In this document: positions 7,934 through 15,199 of the stretch, one piece after another | Layout: each line of letters starts with the position of its first letter | How positions within the stretch are numbered: the first letter of the stretch is position 1 | NCBI RefSeq assembly: GCF_014194695.1 | Contig: NZ_JACIAH010000001.1 | Span: forward strand, 434,001 to 498,000 | Reading direction: 5' to 3' | DNA: 64,000 bases | Source: Rhizobium sp. BK399 | Lineage (GTDB): Bacteria > Pseudomonadota > Alphaproteobacteria > Rhizobiales > Rhizobiaceae | The notes under the pieces: model-generated | Seen by the model: the letters and a program-made list of their open reading frames with translations, nothing else | Databases searched by the model: none | What the model was told of the DNA's origin: nothing | Program-made: the position numbers and the translations under genes

Positions 7934-8914
7934 ATGGCTTTGAATGTTCTTTTCATTGGCGGCACCGGCCAAATCTCTTACCCGTGCGTCGAGCGCGCCG
8001 TTGCCGAGGGTCATCATGTCAGCATCTTCAACCGCGGCCTGAGACAAGACCCCTTGCCTGCAGGCGTGACCTCGATCGTCGGCGAACTTGGGTCGCCGGA
8101 ATACGCGGAGCTCGCCAAGGCCAACTACGATGTCGTGTGCCAGTTCATCGCCTTCACGCCCGACCAGATTGCGCGCGATATCGAAGTGTTTTCAGGCCAT
8201 TGCGGCCAGTACATTTTCATCTCCTCGGCCTCGGTCTACGAGAAGCCGGCTCGTCATTACGTGATCACCGAGAAGACGCCGGCGATCAATCCGTACTGGC
8301 CCTACAGCCAGGCCAAGATCGCCTGTGAGGAATTGCTCAAGCAATCCGAGAACCTCGCCTGGACGATCGTTCGCCCCAGCCACACCGTCCGCACCGGACT
8401 GCCGATCATGATGGGCGATAGCGACGTCATGGCAAGACGCATGCTGGACGGCGACCCCACCATTGTCGCCGGCGATGGCCACACGCCCTGGACGCTGACC
8501 CGCTCTGTCGATTTCGCGGTACCTTTCGTCGGACTTTTCGGCAAGCAGGCCGCACTTCGCGAGATCGTCCACATTACGTCCGACCGTGCGCACATCTGGA
8601 ACGATATCCAAAGGGCGATCGGCAGACTGCTCGGCGTCGAGGCCAAGATCGTTCACGTACCGACCGAGACCCTGATCAAGTATAATCCGGCCTGGGAAGG
8701 TCCCCTGATCGGCGACAAGGCCTGGACTGCGATCTTCGACAACTCCAAGGTCAAGAAGGTGGCGGGTGACTTCACCTGTGCCGAAAGTCTGGATGAGATC
8801 CTTGCGGAACCGATCATGCACCTGAAGCAGCGCCTCGCCCAAAATCGCCCGCCGAAGGGTGAACTCGATGTTCTGATCGACAGGATTTGCGCCGAGCAGA
8901 GTGCTCTTGGCTAG
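7934..8914 (+). CDS. NAD-dependent epimerase/dehydratase (extended SDR family)
   Basis: A 326-residue Rossmann protein with the nucleotide motif FIGGTGQIS at residues 7-15, a Ser in FISSASVYEK and the catalytic YSQAK (YxxxK), so the SDR active site is complete. Extended SDRs of this type act on nucleotide sugars or similar substrates; the exact substrate is unknown. It is the only plus-strand gene inside the phage-like cluster, with its own promoter region (7699-7933), and looks like cargo rather than phage machinery. Confidence 0.85.
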   Translation: MALNVLFIGGTGQISYPCVERAVAEGHHVSIFNRGLRQDPLPAGVTSIVGELGSPEYAELAKANYDVVCQFIAFTPDQIARDIEVFSGHCGQYIFISSASVYEKPARHYVITEKTPAINPYWPYSQAKIACEELLKQSENLAWTIVRPSHTVRTGLPIMMGDSDVMARRMLDGDPTIVAGDGHTPWTLTRSVDFAVPFVGLFGKQAALREIVHITSDRAHIWNDIQRAIGRLLGVEAKIVHVPTETLIKYNPAWEGPLIGDKAWTAIFDNSKVKKVAGDFTCAESLDEILAEPIMHLKQRLAQNRPPKGELDVLIDRICAEQSALG

Positions 8915-8966
8915 GCTCGTTTGTTGCCTTCCGCCTCTGTAACGTGAAGAGCAGGCCGCAGCGGCA

Positions 8967-9275
8967 TTACCGCAGCGGCCGCTTCACCGCCGCGTCGCTC
9001 TCGTAATCCGCCGCCATCCGCATTTCGCGGATCGGGCGCACGAGGTCGATGGAGCGCTGGTAGTCTGGATGCGCCTTGTAGGCTGCAAGCGCGGCTTCAT
9101 CGTCGAATTCGCCGTAGACCACGAGGTCGACGTCAGTGCCGAGCTGGTCGGTCTTGATGTTGGTTCCGATCTCCAGCAGCCGCGCATGCGGGATCGCCGT
9201 CAGGATCGACAGGCCGGCGCGCACCTTTTCCAGTTGCTCCGCGGGCGCTGTGAAGAAGACGATGTGGCGGATCAC
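8967..9275 (-). CDS. Dabb family (stress-responsive A/B barrel) protein
   Basis: A 102-residue ferredoxin-like barrel protein beginning IRHIVFFT, with the conserved DLVVYGEFDDEAALAAYKAHPDYQ segment, which is the Dabb signature. Such proteins form dimeric barrels; some are enzymes, many have no assigned role. The start is GTG at 9275 behind AGGAG. It begins 19 nt after the lysozyme-like gene stop and is probably in the same transcript, which is an odd partnership. Confidence 0.85.
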   Translation of the reverse strand: MIRHIVFFTAPAEQLEKVRAGLSILTAIPHARLLEIGTNIKTDQLGTDVDLVVYGEFDDEAALAAYKAHPDYQRSIDLVRPIREMRMAADYESDAAVKRPLR

Positions 9276-9294
9276 GCGGAACTCCTGTCAGGGT

Positions 9295-9981
9295 CTAGCC
9301 GAAGACCCGCGCGATAGCACGCGGGAGCCAGCCCTTCAACCGCGCAAGCCATCCCGCCGGCTGTTCGTGGCGGATGGCAGCAAGGAACGTCTTGCCGTAG
9401 CCGGCGAGCTTTTCCGCCCTATCGGTGCCATTGACGATGCGGCGGGCATTAACCCAATCATCCGTCGTCTCGTTCAGGTGGTCGGCGAGCTTGTGATTGG
9501 CAAAGGAGCCCCGCACCATGCCTTCGATCAGGATCGAAACGGCGGCATCCATCTCCATCGCCCGGTCCGGCTCCGCGACCAGGTCGATGCCTGTCAGTTT
9601 GCTCATGGCCTCGTAATTCCGCTTGTGAGTGAGCTGCACCAGGCCGCGGCCAAGCCAGCTCTTGCCGTCCTCGTCAGGGCGCCAGTAAGGCGTCTTCACC
9701 CAGGAGAGCTTGCCTGACGCATAGGCGTTCTCCAGGATCTCGATCGCCCGGGCGTCGGTAGCCGCCAGTGTCTCGCGCACCGGCTGCATCGTAAAGGCCG
9801 TCTCGTGGTAGGCCGTCGCCAGGATGTAGGCGAGCCAACGCGGATCGGCATCCGGCATCCGCGATTCCCAGAAATCGAGAATCGCCGTCATCCCCTCCAC
9901 CTGAGGCTGATTAAGCGTTCCCTTGAACAGCGCGTCGCGCACCGTGTCGAAGAAGAAGGGCCTGTCGATGTGGATAACCAT
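9295..9981 (-). CDS. GH19-type lysozyme/endolysin
   Basis: The 228-residue product resembles the chitinase-like GH19 lysozymes of phages: a helical N-terminus (GMTAILDFWESR), the catalytic region AYHETAFTMQPVRE near residue 58, and GRGLVQLTHKRNYEAMS near residue 110. The hydrophobic, basic C-terminus (GWLARLKGWLPRAIARVFG) could be amphipathic and membrane-active. There is no signal peptide, so release would need a holin or this tail. GAGG lies 9 nt before the ATG. A CtrA-like box lies about 115 bases upstream. In this context it may serve cell lysis or exit for the GTA-like particle. Confidence 0.82.
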   Translation of the reverse strand: MVIHIDRPFFFDTVRDALFKGTLNQPQVEGMTAILDFWESRMPDADPRWLAYILATAYHETAFTMQPVRETLAATDARAIEILENAYASGKLSWVKTPYWRPDEDGKSWLGRGLVQLTHKRNYEAMSKLTGIDLVAEPDRAMEMDAAVSILIEGMVRGSFANHKLADHLNETTDDWVNARRIVNGTDRAEKLAGYGKTFLAAIRHEQPAGWLARLKGWLPRAIARVFG

Positions 9982-10095
9982 AGTAACCGCCTCAAAAAGT
10001 GGTACGGCGTTGTACGCCTCAATCGATTAAAATTAATTCAATCGTTTAAAGTGTTTAAGCGCCTGATTTACACGCAGTTTAAGCCGTGCCAGTGA

Positions 10096-10110
10096 TTAAC
10101 TCACCGTTAA
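10096..10110. promoter_or_regulatory. CtrA-like box TTAA-N7-TTAA
   Basis: The sequence TTAACTCACCGTTAA is an exact match to the alphaproteobacterial CtrA half-site pair with 7-nt spacing. It sits in an AT-rich stretch (10010-10110) between the lysozyme gene (minus) and a 43-codon gene (plus, ATG 10132). GTA expression in Rhodobacterales depends on CtrA, which makes the place suggestive. Binding is inferred only. Confidence 0.4.
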
Positions 10111-10131
10111 ATCAAGCCCTTGGAGGAGAGC

Positions 10132-10263
10132 ATGCAGCAGCCGGCCAACAGCAATCAGCCGACCATTCCCCAGCATGTCGTCGACCAGCTCGAAAACGAA
10201 TGGCGTCAGGTTCGCCCGGAGCAGCAAGCGCCGCGCCCGGCACAACAGCAACCTCAACGCTAG
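10132..10263 (+). CDS. 43-aa Gln/Pro-rich small protein
   Basis: A short frame with a strong GGAGGAGAG site 2 nt before the ATG encodes 43 residues rich in Gln, Pro and Asn, with a single predicted helix (QHVVDQLENEW) and a low-complexity C-terminus (PRPAQQQPQR). It stands alone between the divergent lysozyme gene and the convergent terminase gene; its stop is 4 bases before the terminase stop. I do not recognise a family. The ribosome binding site and codon choice argue that it is real. Confidence 0.55.
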   Translation: MQQPANSNQPTIPQHVVDQLENEWRQVRPEQQAPRPAQQQPQR

Positions 10264-10267
10264 TCCT

Positions 10268-11530
10268 TCAGACGCCCCTCACCCGGGGCTCTCCATGTCC
10301 CTCCAGCATCAGTGCCGTCAACGCCCAGACCAGCGCGTCCAGCCGGTCTGGCGAACGGCCCGACGAAAGCCCGTCCGGACCAAAGTCGCACATCTGGTCT
10401 TCCAGCGCGACAAACCTCCCGGCATGGGCAACCCGCCCCTGCTCGTAGAGTGCCGCGACTGGTTCAGCCCTCAAGTATTTACCGCGCGTCGCGCGCACGG
10501 TCGAGACCGGCAGGCTCTCGTCGATACTCCTTAGCATCGATGCCACCATGTCACCGCCCTGGTTGATTTCGGCCACGACCCGGTCCGCCGAAAAGCGCCT
10601 GTAGGCGCGGACCACCGCGCTCGCCCAACCGGCCGGGCTTGCGCCCTGAACCGAACAATCGGCAAGCACCACCGCACGCCCCGACGCCTCCAGCCCCGCC
10701 ACGACAATGCCGCAGCAGGACTGCGCGCCGGCCGCCGCCGGCGGATCGACCGCCACCACGACACGTCTCAACTCTCCAGTGAAGCGGATCGTGGCAGCCT
10801 CGATCATCTCGCGCCGCCACAGCGCGTCTTCGCGATCCTCAATCAGTTCACCGTCGAGTTCCTGACGCCCGAGCCGCGTGCCGCCGTAGCGGTGCGCCAG
10901 CGCATCGATAAAACCCGGCGCCAGATTGGCCGCATTGGCAAGCGTGCTGATCCGTGTCAGCCGCGTGCCTGCATCAGCGATCAATTCCTTCAGCAGCGGC
11001 ACCGGCCTCGGCGTCGTCGTCACCAGCTGGCGCGGAAAACTGCCGAGGCGCAGGCCGAACTGCAGCATGTCCCATGTCTCCTGCCCATGCTTCCATTTCG
11101 CCAGCTCGTCGCACCAGGCAAAATGAAACTGCGGGCCGCGCAGACTTTCCGGATCCTCGGACGAGAAGATCTGTGCCACCGCGCCATTCGGCCAGACGAG
11201 CCTGCGCCGGGAAATCTCGAACTCCGGGCATCCCCGCCGCGCGATTCGGCAGATACCGGAGACACCATCGATCATCACCTCGCGCGCGTCGCCGAGCGTT
11301 TCGGCAATCAAGGCGATGCGCAGATCGGAACGCCGTTCCGCGCTCGCCAGCGCATGAATCCATTCGGCCCCTGCCCGCGTCTTGCCGGAGCCGCGCCCAC
11401 CGAGGATCAGCCAGGTGCGCCAGTCGCCCGCCGGCGGCTGCTGTTCGAGACGGCCGGAAAAACTCCAGAGACCGTCGAGCGGGTTCCAGAGCCCACGCTC
11501 GTCGGCAAAGCGAACCAGGGGGTCATCCAT
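10268..11530 (-). CDS. Terminase large subunit (DNA packaging motor), GTA-like
   Basis: The ATPase domain carries Walker A GGRGSGKT at residues 44-51 from the chosen start, a Walker B-type strand ending HFAWCDE and the coupling motif LVTTTPRP. The C-terminal nuclease domain shows acidic strands VVVAVDPPA, VVAEINQGGD and DALVWALT. This motor drives DNA into the head. I chose the ATG at 11530, with GGAG 9 nt upstream, because it gives the usual ~420 residues; the frame is open to 11944, with ATG also at 11536 and 11734, but the extra N-terminal sequence does not look conserved. The portal gene, normally adjacent, is 3.9 kb away. Confidence 0.92.
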   Translation of the reverse strand: MDDPLVRFADERGLWNPLDGLWSFSGRLEQQPPAGDWRTWLILGGRGSGKTRAGAEWIHALASAERRSDLRIALIAETLGDAREVMIDGVSGICRIARRGCPEFEISRRRLVWPNGAVAQIFSSEDPESLRGPQFHFAWCDELAKWKHGQETWDMLQFGLRLGSFPRQLVTTTPRPVPLLKELIADAGTRLTRISTLANAANLAPGFIDALAHRYGGTRLGRQELDGELIEDREDALWRREMIEAATIRFTGELRRVVVAVDPPAAAGAQSCCGIVVAGLEASGRAVVLADCSVQGASPAGWASAVVRAYRRFSADRVVAEINQGGDMVASMLRSIDESLPVSTVRATRGKYLRAEPVAALYEQGRVAHAGRFVALEDQMCDFGPDGLSSGRSPDRLDALVWALTALMLEGHGEPRVRGV

Positions 11531-11777
11531 GGGCATCCGCTCCGCCGGTCCCGCAGCCCCGTCCAGCCGATCAACCTCGGTCGGACACGAGGGCCCGGAG
11601 GTTGCGAGCGGCATCGCCGCTGGGCTCATCTCCGTCGCCAGGGTCGCGCCCTGCTGCACACCGGCCGCCACGACCGTCCGAACCGTTGTCCGTTCCGCTG
11701 CGATGAAGGTCATCTCCTTGCCATGCCGTGCCATGGTTTTCTCAAGCCGGCGCCGGAGAGACCGCGACACTTGACCC

Positions 11778-12347
11778 TTAGCCGGTATCGGCTTGGCGAG
11801 CGTCGCCGGCAGCGGCGTCACCTTGACCGGGAGGACCGGTAACCTGCCACTCGGCAAGCAGTTGCCGCGCCCGCTGTTCCGCCAGCTCGTCGATGCGCTC
11901 AAGAAACCGCTTCTTCGCATCTTCAAGCCCCATCGCAGCGTCATTCTCTTCCGCGGCCAGCTCGCGGTCGCGCGCGGTCTGCCGCTGCAGCTGATCGACC
12001 TTCTCCAGCGTGCGCACGATCAGCGACATCGCATCGGTCGCCGCCTTCAGATCGGCCCGCGCAAGCTTTGCCGCTGCCTCGTCGCCGCCTGAGCAAGTCG
12101 CTTCCGCAGCCCGTCGCAATTCGCGGAAAGCGATGAACTGGTCGCGCATCTCCGCCGTCATCTCGTTGAGCAGGACCCGCAGCTCCTCGGCAGGTGAGGC
12201 CGGACCGGACTTGATCTCAAGGAAATAGGCCTCAGCCGCCGCCCTCGCCTGGGCGTCATCCGCTTCATGATGCAGCAGATCGCCATAAGCACGTCTCTGC
12301 GGCCAGAAGCCGTAAAGCTCTGGTTCGAAACTCTCGATATCGATCAT
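11778..12347 (-). CDS. Possible terminase small subunit / GTA gp1-like protein
   Basis: The 189-residue product is strongly helical and charged, with a predicted coiled-coil in the middle (EELRVLLNEMTAEMRDQF, LVRTLEKVDQLQRQTARDR) and a Gly/Ala-rich tail. The start MIDIESFEPELYGFWPQ at 12347 has GAGGG upstream. Its position just before the large terminase gene is that of the small subunit in phages and of orfg1 in GTAs; I cannot confirm family membership from sequence. It is the first gene of the minus-strand packaging module. Confidence 0.55.
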   Translation of the reverse strand: MIDIESFEPELYGFWPQRRAYGDLLHHEADDAQARAAAEAYFLEIKSGPASPAEELRVLLNEMTAEMRDQFIAFRELRRAAEATCSGGDEAAAKLARADLKAATDAMSLIVRTLEKVDQLQRQTARDRELAAEENDAAMGLEDAKKRFLERIDELAEQRARQLLAEWQVTGPPGQGDAAAGDARQADTG

Positions 12348-12384
12348 CGGGACCCTCGCTGACGGCTGCCTGGCGGCCAGAAAT

Positions 12385-12411
12385 ACAAAAGCCGGGTCGA
12401 ACGCCCGGCTT
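12385..12411 (-). terminator. Terminator-like hairpin upstream of packaging operon
   Basis: An 8-bp perfect stem (AAGCCGGG / CCCGGCTT, 12389-12396 with 12404-12411) with a 7-nt loop is followed on the minus strand by TTTTGTATTTC, the look of an intrinsic terminator. No recognised minus-strand gene lies just upstream, so it may end a short untranslated RNA starting in 12412-12600, or act as an attenuator in the leader of the packaging operon. Confidence 0.55.
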
Positions 12412-12600
12412 GCAGATCCGGAAAGCTTGGGGCCAGCACTTCGCCGCGCCCGCAACTTTCCGACTATGCCATAACCCTATCAAGCGACCGTCACGCCGTC
12501 AAGGATTATTTTCCTATCTGCTGAAAATTTTCCGAAAGTACCGGCTGCTTGAGTTTTTCTGATTGGTCTGCCTCCATCAGCATGTGCTAATTTTAACGTC

Positions 12601-12945
12601 ATGAACCAGGAAGAGCTCATTTCCTTTGCGCTCAGCCTGCCGGAGGCGGTGGAGAGCACGCATCATGGCACCCGCGATTTCCGCGTGCGCAGCAAGATAT
12701 TCCTGACGATGCCGGAGCAGGACTACTGTGTCGTCCGCCTGACGCCGGACCAGCAGCATATGACGTTAGCGGTGGCGCCCGACGATACGGCCGCCGTCCC
12801 GGGCGGCTGGGGGCAGCGCGGCTCGACCCGGCTCTTCTACGGCAAGGCGAGCGACGAACTGGTGCAGGATCTGGTACGCAGGTCGTGGCAGAACGCGGCG
12901 CCGAAAACGCTGCAAAGACAGTTCGTTATCATCCCCTCCGGCTAA
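12601..12945 (+). CDS. MmcQ/YjbR family DNA-binding-like protein
   Basis: A 114-residue protein of the YjbR (CyaY-like fold) family, with the typical N-terminus ELISFALSLPEAVES, the HHGTRDFRV segment and the C-terminal ELVQDLVRRSWQNAAPK helix. The family is annotated as DNA-binding from structural similarity; its physiological role is not settled. It is a single plus-strand gene with an AT-rich upstream region and is convergent with the SDR gene, 6 nt between stops. Confidence 0.82.
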   Translation: MNQEELISFALSLPEAVESTHHGTRDFRVRSKIFLTMPEQDYCVVRLTPDQQHMTLAVAPDDTAAVPGGWGQRGSTRLFYGKASDELVQDLVRRSWQNAAPKTLQRQFVIIPSG

Positions 12946-12951
12946 ACTGAT

Positions 12952-13863
12952 TCAACGGTAGCCGGTGGCGTCGGCGGGTTTGCCCGCCTCCATCACCTCT
13001 TCCATGTAGCGCCAGCAGTCCGGTCTGGAGCCGTCCAGGTCGTCAAAGCCGTAGACCTTCGCAAGCCCGCCGCTCGACAGCGACTGGCCGTTCCAACGCG
13101 CGCGTTCCGGATCGGCGGCAAGGGCTGCCACCGCCCGGCCAGTGAAGCGCGGCGTCTCGGAGATGACGAAATGCGGCTGCACTGATGTCGCGTCGCGCCA
13201 GTTCTCCTCGGTGACGCTGAAGATATCGAGCATCATTTCCGAACGCATCCAGCCGGGCGTCAACGCCACCGCGGTTGCGCCATGCGGGGCGAGATCCTTG
13301 GCGTGCGCCCAGGCCATGCGGATCACGCCCGTCTTGACGAGATCGTAATAGGGGCAGAGGCGGTAGTGGGTCGCGTTGTATTCGGCGGTGCCGTCGGTCA
13401 GTTCGACCAGCACCCCTCCGGGACGCTCGATCATCAGCGCCAGCGCAAAATGCGCGGTGATCAGATGCGTGTCGATCGCCAGCCGCAGCATGTGCAGCCC
13501 CTTGTCCAGCGAGTGCTCCCAGACCGGCTTGTTCCATTCCGTCAGGTGCTCGCCGCCCCAGATATCGTTGACCAGGATATCGAGCCAACCCTGTTCGCGG
13601 CGGATGCGCTCGACCAGCATCTCGACCTCGGCCGGCACGGTATGATCGACGCGAACGGCGATCCCCTCCCCGCCCGCAGCGGTCACCATCTCCGCCGTCT
13701 CCTCGATCGTCTCCGGGCGGACATATTCCGACTGCTGTGCCCGCGTCGTGCGGCCGGTAACGTAGACGGTGGCGCCGGCGGCGCCGAGTTCCACGGCAAT
13801 GCCGCGACCGGCACCGCGCGTGCCGCCGGCCACGAGGGCAATCTTTCCTGAAAGCACTGCCAT
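12952..13863 (-). CDS. Short-chain dehydrogenase/reductase (SDR)
   Basis: The 303-residue product starts with the cofactor motif VAGGTRGAGRGIA, has an NDIWGG active-site strand where classical SDRs have NNAG, and a YDLVKTG segment as candidate YxxxK (Y-D-L-V-K). The Arg in VYVTGRTTR suggests NADP preference. The start at 13863 follows GGAGG. It is divergent from a TetR-family gene with which it shares an operator-like palindrome, so its expression is probably controlled by that repressor. Confidence 0.88.
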   Translation of the reverse strand: MAVLSGKIALVAGGTRGAGRGIAVELGAAGATVYVTGRTTRAQQSEYVRPETIEETAEMVTAAGGEGIAVRVDHTVPAEVEMLVERIRREQGWLDILVNDIWGGEHLTEWNKPVWEHSLDKGLHMLRLAIDTHLITAHFALALMIERPGGVLVELTDGTAEYNATHYRLCPYYDLVKTGVIRMAWAHAKDLAPHGATAVALTPGWMRSEMMLDIFSVTEENWRDATSVQPHFVISETPRFTGRAVAALAADPERARWNGQSLSSGGLAKVYGFDDLDGSRPDCWRYMEEVMEAGKPADATGYR

Positions 13864-13913
13864 TGCTTGTCCTCCACACCAGAGCACGCCACTGGATTTT
13901 CACCATTCAGCTT

Positions 13914-13941
13914 GAATATAAACGAACGTTCGTTCATATTC
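13914..13941. promoter_or_regulatory. TetR-type operator palindrome between SDR and tetR genes
   Basis: A 28-bp inverted repeat with a single mismatched pair is centred on the perfect 14-mer AACGAACGTTCGTT (13921-13934). The ATGAACGAACGTT/AACGTTCGTT type is a classical operator for TetR regulators. It lies 50 bases from the SDR start and 24 bases from the regulator start, so one bound protein could repress both. Confidence 0.8.
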
Positions 13942-13965
13942 ATCGTGAACGCAAGAGGAAACTTC

Positions 13966-14520
13966 ATGCCGCGCCCCCGCACGCTTTCGGACGAACAGCT
14001 TCTCGACATGGTGCTCGGGCTCGTCCATGCGGAAGGCCCCGATGCGGCAAGCTTCGGCGCGGTGGCGAAGATCAGCGGTCTCTCGGGCTCGACGTTGGTG
14101 CAGCGCTTCGGCACCAAGGCAGCAATGCTGCGGGCCTGCCTGTTGCGTGCCTGGGACCGGCTGGACATGGAAACGGCCCGGCTGGTCCAGTCTGTTCCCC
14201 AAACGCCCGAGGGCGCCATCGACCTGCTCGCCGGACTTTCCAAGGATTACGGCGAGGATGCCGCATCTTACGCGGAAGGCCTGCTCGTCCTTAGGGAGGA
14301 TCTGCGCGATCCCGCGTTGCGCGCCCGCGGCGCGGCCTGGGGAAAGACACTGGCCACAGCGCTCGACCGATGCCTCGGCGCCCAAGGTAAAACTCGTGTT
14401 GGACGGCTGATGCTCTCCCAATGGCAGGGCTGCCTGCTCTGGTGGGGTTTCGAGCCACAGGGCTCGATCGAGGACTATGTGCGCGGCGAGCTAAGGCGAT
14501 TTCTTAGCTCGCTCACCTAG
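13966..14520 (+). CDS. TetR family transcriptional regulator
   Basis: A 184-residue protein with an N-terminal helix-turn-helix (FGAVAKISGLSGSTLVQRFGTKAAMLRA) in the place and spacing of TetR DNA-binding domains, and a helical ligand-binding domain after residue 60. The start at 13966 is preceded by AGAGGAA; an in-frame ATG at 13867 would run through the operator and is less likely. It probably autoregulates and controls the divergent SDR gene. Confidence 0.88.
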   Translation: MPRPRTLSDEQLLDMVLGLVHAEGPDAASFGAVAKISGLSGSTLVQRFGTKAAMLRACLLRAWDRLDMETARLVQSVPQTPEGAIDLLAGLSKDYGEDAASYAEGLLVLREDLRDPALRARGAAWGKTLATALDRCLGAQGKTRVGRLMLSQWQGCLLWWGFEPQGSIEDYVRGELRRFLSSLT

Positions 14521-14527
14521 CTCGGTG

Positions 14528-15019
14528 CTACTTGGCAGTCTCCGGCGCCTGCGCTTGCACTTCGTCGCCCACCGTCAGCGGCCAATCCACCACGTAATCC
14601 TCGAAGTCGTCGACCTTGACCTCGGTTTCGCTGATCGTCCGGCCTCGCGCCGAAATACCGGCGGCATGCACGGTCTCGGGATCGCCCGACACCAGCGGAT
14701 GCCACCAGTAGAGATCGCGGCCCTCGTTGATCAGCCGGTAACCGCAGGTCGGCGGCAGCCAGGCGATCTCGTCGACGTTTTCCTTGGTGAGCTGGACGCA
14801 ATCGGGCACGAAGTCCCACCGGTTCTCGTAGGACGAACAGCGACAGCTTTGATCGTCGAGCAGCTTGCAGCGGATCGAGGTGAAGTAGATATCGCCGCTA
14901 TCCCACTCCTCGAGTTTGTTGAGACAACAGAGGCCACAGCCGTCACATACGCTCTCCCATTCGGCCATCGTCATCTCGGCGAGCGTCTTCGTCTTCCAGA
15001 AGGGTATTTCGTCCATCAT
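14528..15019 (-). CDS. YcgN family cysteine cluster protein (UPF0260)
   Basis: A 163-residue protein with a dense cysteine cluster: [11 protein letters not shown] near residue 25, [17 protein letters not shown] and FVPDCVQL, followed by [10 protein letters not shown] and [12 protein letters not shown]. This is the full YkgJ/YcgN pattern, thought to bind a metal centre. No function is established. It is convergent with the TetR gene (8-nt gap) and stands alone. Confidence 0.92.
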   Translation of the reverse strand: MMDEIPFWKTKTLAEMTMAEWESVCDGCGLCCLNKLEEWDSGDIYFTSIRCKLLDDQSCRCSSYENRWDFVPDCVQLTKENVDEIAWLPPTCGYRLINEGRDLYWWHPLVSGDPETVHAAGISARGRTISETEVKVDDFEDYVVDWPLTVGDEVQAQAPETAK

Positions 15020-15199
15020 TCCGTTCTTGCAACAGCTCCGCGCAAAATCGCGTGAGAGCTTCCATTTCTCTTGTTCTTGTCAGGCAAATCAACCAATGAT
15101 TCACCAAGCTCCGGTTACTCCGGGGCACTGTCGGCAGATTTGCCATAGTCCGGCGTCAGGTTCGTCCGGCGTCGAACTGATCGGGCGGGAATATAAGAC

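Noticed and set aside
11531..11944. N-terminal extension of the terminase frame
   Set aside because: The frame is open but overlaps the upstream gene, lacks a ribosome site and does not look conserved, whereas the start at 11530 gives the usual family length.
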